Program-made: the position numbers and the translations under genes
Notes under the pieces: model-generated
Told to the model about the DNA's origin: nothing
The model's database searches: none
What the model saw: only the letters and a program-made list of their open reading frames with translations
Origin: Blastocatellia bacterium
Lineage (GTDB): Bacteria; Acidobacteriota; Blastocatellia; UBA7656
DNA length: 64,000 nucleotides
Direction: 5' to 3'
Assembly (NCBI GenBank): GCA_035275065.1
Contig: DATENM010000063.1
Location: forward strand, 62,001 to 126,000
In this document: piece by piece, positions 1-7,962 of the stretch
How positions within the stretch are numbered: the stretch's first letter is position 1
How the letters are laid out: each line of letters begins with the position of its first letter

Positions 1-1
1 G

Positions 2-178
2 CGGCCGATTGCCAAGAGCGGGATCAAAGCCGGAACCAAAGGTTGGCGAAAAGTATCGGAAGTGGCGCAAAAGGCGATGGGCGATTTTCAGGACGTCGTC
101 GCCGAAGCCAATCACGAGCTCGCCCAGGAAGAGGCGAAACCGGGGCAACCTGAAGAACCCGAAGAGGGCTCCCAATGA
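2..178 (+). CDS. C-terminal end of a small protein, possibly DUF5132-like (partial)
   Basis: The window opens inside a gene. The frame starting at base 2 is open for 58 codons and ends in TGA at 176-178. The tail reads as a charged segment (KVSEVAQKAMGDFQDVVAEA) followed by a Glu/Pro/Gln-rich end. Small proteins with this kind of tail (DUF5132-like) are often encoded just before HMA-ABC or metal-ATPase genes, and the stop overlaps the ATG of the next gene as ATGA, so the two are probably co-translated. The family name is inference from this short tail and its context; the start and the main domain lie outside the window. Confidence 0.5.
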   Translation, partial: RPIAKSGIKAGTKGWRKVSEVAQKAMGDFQDVVAEANHELAQEEAKPGQPEEPEEGSQ

Positions 179-2253
179 GCCGGGACGCCTCGCCTGACCT
201 GCAGCTCCGGTCCTCGATTCCGGGCCGTCAGCGCTGGGACGTGAAAGCGATTTTCCGGAATGCCGCGCGGGCGCGGGCCCTGGAATCAAATCTCGCCGCA
301 CTGCCGGGAGTGCTTCAGGTTCAGGCAAATCCGGCTACCGGGCGTTTGCTCATCCTCTATTCTCCGCAATCCACTCACGACTTCGAGGCGATCATTCACC
401 GGAGCCTTGCCGCGCCATCGTTTCTCGCGTCGCGGCCAACCGATGGGCAGCCGCGCAAAGGGCCGCTGCTCCGTATTCTCAACCGCTTTCTTCCATCCCG
501 CCGCGAGCTAGCCATTCCGCCCCTTGTCTCTCTTTCGGGGCACGTGGTTCACATCCTGCAAGGCCATTCGTTCGTTGCGACCGTAAATTCAGTCCGTGGC
601 GAAGCACCGCGTTTCTTACGCTCGCTCGGTATCCGCAAGCGGCGCTCGCGCCTGCTCGCCATGACCGGTCTTTCGCTGCTGTTGACCGCGGCGGATCTGG
701 CTCTACAGTATTACCGGAAGCGGGCGTGGCAGCGCCTGGCTCGTAATACTCAACACCGTATCCGGACAGCCCTGATTACCCGGCTCGAAGAACAGGACCT
801 CGAGTTTTTCGATCACCACAGCACCGGCCCGCTGATCAGTACCGTCACCAACGACACCGACCGGATCGGAGAATTCATCGAACAAGCGGGCGACGACCTC
901 ATCGAGAAGCCGACGACAATTCTGGTCTCGGGAGTCATTCTCCTACGAACATCCCCCTGGCTCGCGTTGCTCGGGCTGCTTCCGCTGCCGCTCTCGGCGC
1001 TCCTGACCCGGACGCTCGAACCCCATGTCGGGGCCCGCTTCGCCAGGTTCGGAGAAATCAAAGACCGATTCAGCCGGATGCTCGAAAACAACATCCCCGG
1101 CATTGCGACGGTCAAGAGCCTGACCGCCGAGGAGCTCGAGATCCGGCGGTTATCCGCCTGCGACGCCGAACTCGAGGAAGCGGCGGTCACCGCCGAATCC
1201 GCATCGACTCTCCTGTCGGTTCTCAGCCAGGGGACTTTCACCGCGAGCCTGGCGATGGCAACTCACCATAGCGGGAAATTGGCCGGCGCCGGAAAGATCT
1301 CGACCAGCAAGCACACCCGGGCAATGTACTGGTTCCCGCAGATGGTGATGGCGTTCACCGGACTCGAGCGGCTGCGCGGGCTCTACCGCTCCGCCGAAAT
1401 GTCTGCGGCAAACGCCCTGCGCATCCTTGATAGCAAGCCGAAGATCATCGGCGGCCCGGTTCGGCTCGAGGTTTCCACCGTACAGGGCGATGTAAAATTC
1501 GAGAATGTCTCTTTCGGTTATGACCCGGGATTCAAGGTTCTGGACGACGTCTCTTTTCAGCTCAGTCCCGGAGAGAACCTGGCAATCGTTGGACCGACGG
1601 GTTCAGGAAAGAGTTCGCTTCTGAAACTGCTGCTTCGGTTTTACGAGCCGGATAGCGGCCGAATTCTTCTCGACGGGCACGACATCCGAGAGCTAGACCC
1701 GGGAGACCTTCGCCGTGCGGTCAGTTTTGTGGGCCAGGAGATTTACATCTTCGAGGGCACGATTCGCGACAACCTCCTGTTCGGGAGCCCGGACGCATCG
1801 CCGGATCAAGTCGTCCGGACGATTACGGAGATCGCTCCCGACCTGGTCCAAACCTTGCCCGGCGGAGTTGACGCGGAAGCCGGCGAGCGCGGAACGCGAT
1901 TGTCCGGCGGGGCCAAACAACGCGTGGCGGTTGCCCGCGCTCTTCTTAAAGGGTCTCCGGTCCTGGCGCTCGACGAAGTCACATCGCAATTGGATTACAA
2001 GACTGAACGTCTCGTGAAGGAACATCTGACGGCCGGAACCGCCGCGAAGACCGTAATCATGGTGGCCCATCGGCTGGCCACGATCCGCGATGCCCACCGC
2101 ATCATCGTGCTGGACGCCGGCAGAATCCGCGAGCAAGGCACGCACGATGAGTTGCTTGCCCTCGGCGGCCTCTACGCGTCGATCTGGAATCTGCAAAGCG
2201 GCGAAGACGGTACACTCGGTAACCTCGAAGTACGCCTGGACCGGCAGCGGTGA
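175..2253 (+). CDS. ABC transporter (permease-ATPase fusion) with N-terminal HMA-like domain
   Basis: This 692-residue protein has three parts. Residues about 10-75 resemble a heavy-metal-associated (HMA) ferredoxin-like fold without the CxxC metal motif. Residues about 160-420 form a type I ABC exporter membrane domain, including the typical stretch LEEQDLEFFDHHSTG. Residues about 440-680 are the nucleotide-binding domain, with Walker A GPTGSGKSS near residue 473, signature LSGGAKQR near 576, Walker B VLALDE near 600 and the H-loop VAHR. The protein should sit in the inner membrane as a dimer and export a lipid, peptide or metal-linked substrate; the substrate cannot be told from sequence. 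Its ATG overlaps the upstream stop codon. Confidence 0.85.
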   Translation: MSRDASPDLQLRSSIPGRQRWDVKAIFRNAARARALESNLAALPGVLQVQANPATGRLLILYSPQSTHDFEAIIHRSLAAPSFLASRPTDGQPRKGPLLRILNRFLPSRRELAIPPLVSLSGHVVHILQGHSFVATVNSVRGEAPRFLRSLGIRKRRSRLLAMTGLSLLLTAADLALQYYRKRAWQRLARNTQHRIRTALITRLEEQDLEFFDHHSTGPLISTVTNDTDRIGEFIEQAGDDLIEKPTTILVSGVILLRTSPWLALLGLLPLPLSALLTRTLEPHVGARFARFGEIKDRFSRMLENNIPGIATVKSLTAEELEIRRLSACDAELEEAAVTAESASTLLSVLSQGTFTASLAMATHHSGKLAGAGKISTSKHTRAMYWFPQMVMAFTGLERLRGLYRSAEMSAANALRILDSKPKIIGGPVRLEVSTVQGDVKFENVSFGYDPGFKVLDDVSFQLSPGENLAIVGPTGSGKSSLLKLLLRFYEPDSGRILLDGHDIRELDPGDLRRAVSFVGQEIYIFEGTIRDNLLFGSPDASPDQVVRTITEIAPDLVQTLPGGVDAEAGERGTRLSGGAKQRVAVARALLKGSPVLALDEVTSQLDYKTERLVKEHLTAGTAAKTVIMVAHRLATIRDAHRIIVLDAGRIREQGTHDELLALGGLYASIWNLQSGEDGTLGNLEVRLDRQR

Positions 2254-2294
2254 AAGACCTTAAATTCGCCGTGTTTCTGATCACGACGACCACT

Positions 2295-2566
2295 TCTCTA
2301 GACCTTCCCCTAAGCCGATCCGGAATGCCTACATCGAGAGCTTCAACGCGAGGCTCAGGGATGAATGTTTGAACCGGCACTGGTTTGTAAGCTCGCAGGA
2401 AGCGCGGCACGTGATTGAACAGGGCGGGAGGACTATAATCAGTAGCGCCCGCACGGCGGCCTGGGTCATCAAACACCGGAAGAGTTCGCCGGGAAATGCC
2501 GCCTCATTCAGGAAACGAAAAAGCGGCTCAGACTCTCATTATGACTGCCCCTCAGTTCGGGGCTAC
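2295..2566 (+). pseudogene. IS3-family transposase remnant, 3' end
   Basis: The frame from about 2320 reads RNAYIESFNARLRDECLNRHWF, here PIRNAYIESFNARLRDECLN, the typical C-terminal catalytic segment of an IS3-type OrfB integrase. It then loses frame and resumes as TPEEFAGKCRLIQETKKRL before 2550. No start, no OrfA and no left end remain. The 3' end through the CTCAGTTCGGGGCT motif (ending at 2564) is nearly the same as the end of a second remnant at 10,154-10,278, so both are relics of related elements. Confidence 0.75.
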
Positions 2567-2610
2567 ATCAAGGGCCATCTCGTTTTCACAGGGTCATTGA
2601 TTATACAAAC

Positions 2611-3276
2611 TCACTTCGTCCGGTAGAGGTCGGGAAGTTGCTTGCGAAGATTAGCCACCTTCGGCAGGTCATTCATCACAATATACGGGTCATTCGGATG
2701 GCGTGTGGCGTAGTCCTGATGGTAAGTCTCAGCCTCATAAAAAGCTTTGAGAGCGACTACCTCGGTCACAATAGGTCGATCAAAGACTTTCGCTTGATTC
2801 AGCTGCTCGATGTAGGCTCGCGCGATGCGTTCCTGGTTCTGGTCAGAGAAAAAGATGACGGAGCGATATTGCGTGCCCGTGTCAGGGCCTTGCCGATTCA
2901 GCTGGGTGGGATCATGAGCGACGGCAAAAAACACTTTCAGAAGCTGGCCATAAGAAATCAGCGATGGATCATAGGTGATGCGAACCGATTCGGCATGGCC
3001 GGTATTTCCATCGCTGACCAGTTCATACTGTGCCGTCTTCGCTTCGCCCCCCGAATAGCCGGAGGTCGCCCGAATCACCCCTTTGACGTGTTGAAAGACT
3101 GCCTGAATGCCCCAAAAGCAGCCGCCCGCGAAGACCGCCGTTTGCTGGCCTTTGGCGGTGGCGAGCGGGGCATCAATGACCGGATCAGGAATGCTGACGC
3201 GTGCAGTGGCAGCATTGCATCCCAGCGTGGCGATAATCCAAAGGATGGCGAGAACGCGGAGCATAGAATAAGTCAT
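2611..3276 (-). CDS. msrA: Peptide-methionine (S)-S-oxide reductase, lipoprotein-type
   Basis: MsrA reduces methionine-S-sulfoxide in proteins. The catalytic motif GGCFWG is present near residue 53, followed by the family's GYSGG and HDPTQ motifs and YHQDY near the C-terminus. The protein begins with a hydrophobic segment ending in a lipobox (ATLGC), so it is probably exported and lipid-anchored, serving repair in the envelope. There is no fused MsrB domain. The ATG at 3276 has an AAGG element about nine bases upstream. The gene stands alone between an IS remnant and a small unknown gene. Confidence 0.93.
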   Translation of the reverse strand: MTYSMLRVLAILWIIATLGCNAATARVSIPDPVIDAPLATAKGQQTAVFAGGCFWGIQAVFQHVKGVIRATSGYSGGEAKTAQYELVSDGNTGHAESVRITYDPSLISYGQLLKVFFAVAHDPTQLNRQGPDTGTQYRSVIFFSDQNQERIARAYIEQLNQAKVFDRPIVTEVVALKAFYEAETYHQDYATRHPNDPYIVMNDLPKVANLRKQLPDLYRTK

Positions 3277-3418
3277 AGACAGTACCTTTCAAAGGGTTCT
3301 TTCGTTTATTATCACATCAACAGCGGAGAGTTGGCGAGGGCTGTTAAAATGGACGCGCCCGCCTTGCTGCCGCGGGCCGAATGACTTGAAATGTCAGGTA
3401 ATATCCATTCCGGGGTGA

Positions 3419-3655
3419 ATGATGCCAGATGCAACCATCAAAGAGATGAATCAAAGGCAGTTCCGCGCGGCGGCGGCACGCCACGGCTTCGAGGTGCGGG
3501 GCTGGACGCTGATGGATGACGAATTAGGTACAGCCTATCCCTTTATCTACTCCACCGGCCCGAAGGGGATAGTTGTGCATTACCGCGAATGGCTGGCCAG
3601 TGCGATTCAACAGCGGGCGAAAGAACGCAAGCGGTGCGAGAAGGAAGCTCGATAA
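3419..3655 (+). CDS. Small conserved-looking hypothetical protein
   Basis: This 78-residue protein is not recognised. It has a mixed alpha/beta pattern with a glycine/tyrosine-rich middle (GTAYPFIYSTGPKG) and a basic C-terminal helix. It has no signal peptide or membrane segment. Two ATGs in tandem (3419, 3422) follow a GGGGTGA element, so either may be used. Codon use looks normal for the window, which supports a real gene, but function is unknown. Confidence 0.5.
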   Translation: MMPDATIKEMNQRQFRAAAARHGFEVRGWTLMDDELGTAYPFIYSTGPKGIVVHYREWLASAIQQRAKERKRCEKEAR

Positions 3656-3796
3656 ACGCTATGCTGCCCCTTAAGTTAATTCCGTTTGCGAAAGCATCAG
3701 TAACGTTGTGGAGCAGACAATAGAGAACCTTCGGGTTTATCGATTAGCAGAGTATTCTAATGAATGAGAATAAAAGAGCTTTATCATGGGGGGATT

Positions 3797-4279
3797 ATGA
3801 GTAGAGATCGCGACATCAGAGAACTTTCGACCAAGCCAGAGCCTGAGGATCGGACAGACTATCAAGCGCTTAACGCGATGGGCCGGCCTAAGGCGTTAGG
3901 ACAGGCGGAGGCTGACAACGAAGAAAGTCCGTCTGCTCAAAAAGGGGAAGGGCTTAATGAGCATACACGGGCAAGCCGTGCAGGGTCGGACGACGAACTC
4001 AGCGAGGAAGGGCTAAGAGAGCTATGCCGTGAGGCGATGGAAGATTCTCGCAGCATCGATCCTGATGCTCTCCTATTTGAGATACTCGTGCGACTCCGAA
4101 CTAAGGCGGGAGACCCGGACGCGCGCGGAAGGATACCCGTGGAATATGACCTGACGAGCGGCGAGACATATTGGGCGGGTATTGAGGAGATCGCCAGGAG
4201 TAAGTTCAAGGCGGATTACGATGTGAGAGGGATTTTAACCGATGCCATACAGGAGAACACAAAGCTAAAGGAGCGATGA
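3797..4279 (+). CDS. Hypothetical acidic protein
   Basis: This is about 160 residues and strongly charged. The N-terminal half looks disordered (many Glu, Asp, Lys and Ser). The C-terminal half looks folded and includes an YWAGIEEIARSKF segment. I chose the ATG at 3797 because GGGGG lies just before it; an in-frame ATG at 3764 would add 11 residues. There is no signal peptide. I do not recognise the family. It ends 80 bases before the end of the convergent hydrolase gene, with two hairpins between. Confidence 0.5.
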   Translation: MSRDRDIRELSTKPEPEDRTDYQALNAMGRPKALGQAEADNEESPSAQKGEGLNEHTRASRAGSDDELSEEGLRELCREAMEDSRSIDPDALLFEILVRLRTKAGDPDARGRIPVEYDLTSGETYWAGIEEIARSKFKADYDVRGILTDAIQENTKLKER

Positions 4280-4285
4280 TAATCA

Positions 4286-4352
4286 AGCCGCCTGCGCGAT
4301 TCCTGGGAGAGTCGCAGGCGGCTCAGCCTCAAGCCTTCTTGCCGAAGAAGGC
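4286..4352 (+). terminator. Two adjacent hairpins between convergent genes
   Basis: The first is a perfect 11-bp stem (AGCCGCCTGCG at 4286-4296, complement at 4313-4323). The second is an 8-bp stem GCCTTCTT at 4333-4340 with loop GCCG and its complement at 4345-4352, followed by eight T residues at 4362-4369. The second has the form of an intrinsic terminator for the plus strand. Being between convergent stops, the pair may serve both directions. Confidence 0.65.
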
Positions 4353-4358
4353 GCGGCT

Positions 4359-5219
4359 TCATTTTTTTTGTACCATCTGTTTGCCGCGAAATGAGATGGT
4401 CTCGCCCGGTTTCATTTCATAAAAAGGTATTCCTAGTTTCTTAAGCTCGATGGCAAAGACACCCGAGGTTTCACTGATTCCCGGAAACGTTGCGTAATGT
4501 TGCGGGATTGCCAGCTTTGCGCGAACCGATTTTGCCGCCTTCGCCGCCATGCGTGGCTCCATCCCGAAATGGCCCCCGATGTTGAGCAAGGCCAGGTCGA
4601 TTTGATACTCCTCGCCGATGGTTTCCATATCTTTGAAATACGCCGTATCGCCGGAGTGATAAATCGTCGGGCCATTCTTGATGATCAGAACGAACCCGGC
4701 GGGGTTCCCGCCGTAAGCCCGCTCGGCTTCTGTGGCAGTGGCCTTCGGATTAAACACACTGCTCGAATGAACGGCAGGCGTCATGGCGACCGTGACCTCG
4801 CCGTCGGCGATTTGAATTTCGCCGCCGATGCCCATAATGGCGTCAGTCTCGGCCTGCTTGCCAGGGAAATCGGCCAGCTTCACTAAGTTGCCGGCTAGCT
4901 CAGGGTTGCTAATCAGCACCGCCCCGGTTTTCCCGGCTATCTCCACGGCGTCGCCGACGTGATCGCGGTGACCGTGTGTAAGCAGAATGTAGTCAACGGC
5001 AGGGACGGAAGCTAATGGGTCCTTACCGCCCTTCGCTTCAGGGTTGGAAGGGTTTCTGAGCCAGGGGTCGATCAGCAATACCTTGCCTCTAGGCGTCGTG
5101 ATCGAAAACGCCGCGTGCCCGAACCACTTGATCTTCGTTTCCTGCGCCGACACGCGATAAGCAGAGCCGACTGTAAGAAGGGATAAAGCTATAAACCATC
5201 CGCATGCTTTCATCATCAT
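4359..5219 (-). CDS. Exported metal-dependent hydrolase, metallo-beta-lactamase fold (UlaG/UPF0173-like)
   Basis: The protein has a signal peptide (about residues 1-25, cleaved near VSAQE) and then the metallo-beta-lactamase fold. It shows GHAAFSI at the first strand, the metal-binding THGHRDHVGD motif near residue 81, SGDTAY and a late QHYATFPG. This pattern fits the UPF0173/UlaG-like branch rather than beta-lactamases. It would bind one or two metal ions and hydrolyse a small ester or phosphoester in the periplasm; the substrate is unknown. The start (ATG 5219) follows GAGGGC. The length of 286 residues is normal for the exported members. Confidence 0.85.
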   Translation of the reverse strand: MMMKACGWFIALSLLTVGSAYRVSAQETKIKWFGHAAFSITTPRGKVLLIDPWLRNPSNPEAKGGKDPLASVPAVDYILLTHGHRDHVGDAVEIAGKTGAVLISNPELAGNLVKLADFPGKQAETDAIMGIGGEIQIADGEVTVAMTPAVHSSSVFNPKATATEAERAYGGNPAGFVLIIKNGPTIYHSGDTAYFKDMETIGEEYQIDLALLNIGGHFGMEPRMAAKAAKSVRAKLAIPQHYATFPGISETSGVFAIELKKLGIPFYEMKPGETISFRGKQMVQKK

Positions 5220-5392
5220 GCCCTCGAAAATCCTCGGCCTTGATTAGTCTTGCCGACATGAAGCACCTTGCGTCGCGCCGATGCGTGGCGGCGAGCGGCA
5301 GCATATTGCAAGCCCCGCCACATTGCAAGGCGGGGCCGCGCGACGGTCAACCACACGGCAATGAGATCAAAAAAGAGGCGAGCCGACTCCCG

Positions 5393-5484
5393 CGCTAACG
5401 GGCACTGTCTTCGGCTCGCCTCGCTCACACGATGAGCAGAGTATGACTGCGCCTGGCGGCCTCCGCTGCCTGCGTTTGTTAGAT
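5393..5484 (+). other. Possible integron attC-like site (weak left end)
   Basis: The right end GTTAGAT (5478-5484) matches the attC R' consensus GTTRRRY and is preceded by GCGTTT. The left end CGCTAAC (5393-5399) matches RYYYAAC in all but the first base. The 92-bp length fits. Together with the better site at 6505-6591, in the same orientation, it would bound a gene cassette carrying the gene at 5524-6501. The stretch 5220-5520 holds no gene that I can support. Confidence 0.35.
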
Positions 5485-5523
5485 GTCGGGCTGCCAGTGT
5501 AAACTTTTCCTGGAGGCAGAGCA

Positions 5524-6501
5524 ATGGCCTTTTGCTTCATGTATTCACCAACCCATAGATTGCTTGGGCGTATTCTCTGCTCACTCGCTTTAATCTCCCT
5601 GATTCATGCGGGCCCATCCTTTGGTCAGCAGACTCCGCGTCCGCAGCTCGACCAGGCCGGGTTGAATGAACTCGTTTCCTTAGCTGGCCTCAGAGTAAAC
5701 GAGTACAGGGCAAAGTTCATAGACCTGACCGCTGATGAGGAGCAGAGAGTAGAAGAATACGAAAGCAATGGCAAACTCGAGCGGCAGCGGCGGATCGAGT
5801 CAAGCCTGATCATCTATCAGTCCCAATTAGATCCATCCGTGACAGCCGAGTACCGTTACGTCCAGGCGGTTGATGGCGTGGCGGTGGCAAAGCGAGAAGA
5901 AAAGCTGGTGAAGCTCTATGAGCGATTGGCCAAAGCAGACTCGGTCAAGAAAGAACTCGACCGGATCAACCGCGAAAGCCGGAGGTATGACCTCAAATTC
6001 AGTTTCTACGGCCTGACTCTCAACCAGGGTTTGCCCCTGACTGAGAAAGCCCGCGCCTATTTTCAGTTCACGGATGTTGGTCGGGAGCAGATTAACGGAC
6101 GAAATGTGATTGTTCTTCAGTACCAGCAGGTGAGGCAGATACCTGAGTTCACTTTCTCGCTACCTTCTGTGTTGAAAGAAGCTGAGGCGCTTTATCGCGG
6201 GCGGCTGTGGTTGGACGCAGAGACGGCGCAACTCTGGCGTGAAGAACGGGAGGTGACGTTAAAAAACCCGTCGTGGCCCAAGACGCTTATCTTACTGAGA
6301 TATGAGTTCGACTACGCAGCTAGCCGTTTCGGGATTCTCACGCCACATAGGATAGTGGCGATCAGCTATGGTAATGGGCGAACCCTACCAGGCAATGTAC
6401 CGGAACTACAGTTGGGTGGGAAAATAACTTACGACTACACTGGCTTCCATCGTTTTGAGGTCACATCTGATACCACGCTTAAACCACCGGCCAAACCCTA
6501 A
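5524..6501 (+). CDS. Secreted hypothetical protein, possibly carried on an integron-type cassette
   Basis: This 325-residue protein has a signal peptide (about residues 10-37, hydrophobic run LLGRILCSLALISL, then FGQQ). The mature part is rich in charged residues, with a helical segment near 75-140 followed by beta-rich sequence. I do not recognise the family. The ATG follows a strong GGAGG. The gene lies between two attC-like sites in the same orientation and its stop is only four bases before the second one, which is the layout of an integron gene cassette. Confidence 0.7.
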   Translation: MAFCFMYSPTHRLLGRILCSLALISLIHAGPSFGQQTPRPQLDQAGLNELVSLAGLRVNEYRAKFIDLTADEEQRVEEYESNGKLERQRRIESSLIIYQSQLDPSVTAEYRYVQAVDGVAVAKREEKLVKLYERLAKADSVKKELDRINRESRRYDLKFSFYGLTLNQGLPLTEKARAYFQFTDVGREQINGRNVIVLQYQQVRQIPEFTFSLPSVLKEAEALYRGRLWLDAETAQLWREEREVTLKNPSWPKTLILLRYEFDYAASRFGILTPHRIVAISYGNGRTLPGNVPELQLGGKITYDYTGFHRFEVTSDTTLKPPAKP

Positions 6502-6504
6502 GGC

Positions 6505-6591
6505 ATCTAACGCCCCGGTGCAGCGGGCGCGGTAGTGGAAGGAAGTATGAGAATTGCGCTGCGCGGCCTCGGCCGCAACGCATTGTTAGGC
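6505..6591 (+). other. Integron attC-like recombination site
   Basis: The left end ATCTAAC (6505-6511) matches RYYYAAC and the right end GTTAGGC (6585-6591) matches GTTRRRY. The inner arms TGCAGCGG and CCGCAACGCA can pair with unpaired bases, as attC sites do, and the 87-bp size is usual. No integrase gene is in the window. This is a call by consensus and layout only. Confidence 0.5.
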
Positions 6592-6673
6592 GTGGTCTAT
6601 TTCAGACCCTTCAAACTCAGATACGAGCGTCATGGCTTCACCAGCGCAAGGATGTTTCACCCCGAGCTTGCGA

Positions 6674-7126
6674 TTACAGCGGTTTGACTGGACCAAAGAA
6701 GCCGACGATCCTCTGCAACTTTCCGTCGGGGCCAAGCGCGCCGAAATCAATGCCTTCCATCACTGTCTTGCCATCTCCGCCAACAAACTTCCAGGCGAAC
6801 CGGAACATTCCATGATGGAAGTCTGCATGGCTTGACTGAATGATTCGAGCCCCGGGGGAGTTCTTAAGAAATCTTCCAATGTGTTCGACGAGCGCTTCGC
6901 GGCCCTCAACATGGGACTGTGGGTCCGTGTAAGTGCCCGCAGACGCCCACACCTTCTCAAGAAGTTCTCGTCTATGCTGAGCATCAGGTTCATTCCACGC
7001 AGCGCAGTACATCTTCACCAGTTCGTCTAAGGCGCCTTGCGCGGGTACTTGTTGAGCCGACGCAGGCCCGGCCAACATTGCCATGCAGAGAGTGAGCGCT
7101 ATCGAAAATCCACTAATCTTCTTCAT
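6674..7126 (-). CDS. Exported SnoaL/NTF2-like protein
   Basis: The protein has a clear signal peptide (KKISGFSIALTLCMAMLAG, cleavage near ASAQQ). The mature part of about 125 residues has the NTF2-like pattern: a first helix with MYCAAWNEPD, the EKVWASAGTYTDP strand with Thr-Asp, a GREALVEHI helix, then the barrel strands. SnoaL-like proteins are small-molecule isomerases, hydrolases or binding proteins; the substrate cannot be inferred. I chose ATG 7126 because it begins the signal peptide; an ATG at 7141 would add five residues. The gene lies antisense to the neighbouring cassette-like gene. Confidence 0.65.
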   Translation of the reverse strand: MKKISGFSIALTLCMAMLAGPASAQQVPAQGALDELVKMYCAAWNEPDAQHRRELLEKVWASAGTYTDPQSHVEGREALVEHIGRFLKNSPGARIIQSSHADFHHGMFRFAWKFVGGDGKTVMEGIDFGALGPDGKLQRIVGFFGPVKPL

Positions 7127-7171
7127 CGACTTTTCTTCCATCCCTCGTCACCTACTTTTTGCGGTATCTAC

Positions 7172-7225
7172 GCCTAACGTCCGCGTTCAGCGGGCCGCGT
7201 GAGCGGCTCGCCGCTGCGATGGGGG
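7172..7225 (-). other. attC-like half site, minus orientation
   Basis: GCCTAAC at 7172-7178 reads GTTAGGC on the minus strand, preceded there by an inner-arm-like CCGCTGAACGC. I cannot find a matching second simple site, so this may be half of a decayed attC. It lies just upstream of the SnoaL-like gene. Confidence 0.25.
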
Positions 7226-7282
7226 TATGCCACCCCCTTAGATGCCCTGGCTCCTAGACCCTTACTTGCTTCAAAGCTCCTC

Positions 7283-7726
7283 TTAATCCGATATGACGGC
7301 TATTTGCCTTCCCTCATAGTATACACGCGCAGCCATTTTCACCTGGCCGCTCAAGGCATAATACTCCTTCATCCGCGCCCCAGGGGCGATCTCCCTCTCC
7401 ATCGCCGGCCAGTAATGATCACCTGATTGGATGGCCAATGCATAGACTTGGCGGTCATCTCTGCCGACAAACGATAGCTTCTGCGGGTTGAAGGTAGTGA
7501 ATCCCTTTGACGTGTTTTCCACTTCTACTTCCACGGCCCCGTTGCCGATCTTGAGGACGCTCCCTCTAAACTTCGTGAACCTAATCTTCAGTGCCCCTAC
7601 GCTGATCGGAGTGGCGTCTAGATTCGAGGTTCTGATGATGGGCGGTTGGTCTTCCGCGCTCACGTAGAGTGGTGGCAGCATGAAGAGAAAGAGAACGACA
7701 GCCAGAGCGGGTAAGGAGTATCGCAT
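7283..7726 (-). CDS. Secreted hypothetical protein
   Basis: About 147 residues. It starts with a signal peptide (RYSLPALAVVLFLFMLPP, cleavage near VSAED). The mature part looks beta-rich with a VEVEVENTSKG stretch, suggesting an immunoglobulin-like fold. I chose the ATG at 7726 because GGAGG precedes it by eight bases; a TTG at 7741 would add five residues. Function is unknown. Confidence 0.6.
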   Translation of the reverse strand: MRYSLPALAVVLFLFMLPPLYVSAEDQPPIIRTSNLDATPISVGALKIRFTKFRGSVLKIGNGAVEVEVENTSKGFTTFNPQKLSFVGRDDRQVYALAIQSGDHYWPAMEREIAPGARMKEYYALSGQVKMAARVYYEGRQIAVISD

Positions 7727-7962
7727 TCGAGATGCCTCCAAGATTTTCTCGCTTCATCCTCTCGGCCCATCCCGTAGGATATTGCCGGCTCCCCAAGATT
7801 GCAAGCGGGCGGCGCGGCATGTCCTACCACACGGCCCGGCGGTTAAGTTAATGCAAGTGCTTCAACCAAATGCACTCGCTGGTGAGGTAGTATTAATTCA
7901 AGTACAATGTCGTTCATTCCCAGAACACGGAAAGCGAAGAAGGTCGGAAAGGAGAAACCGCG

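Noticed and set aside
9..197. Small plus-strand frame at the window start
   Set aside because: Out of frame with the partial gene that ends in ATGA overlap with the ABC transporter; a shadow frame.
2638..3384. Plus-strand frame of 248 codons over msrA
   Set aside because: The minus strand encodes a clear MsrA with GGCFWG; the plus frame shows no family features.
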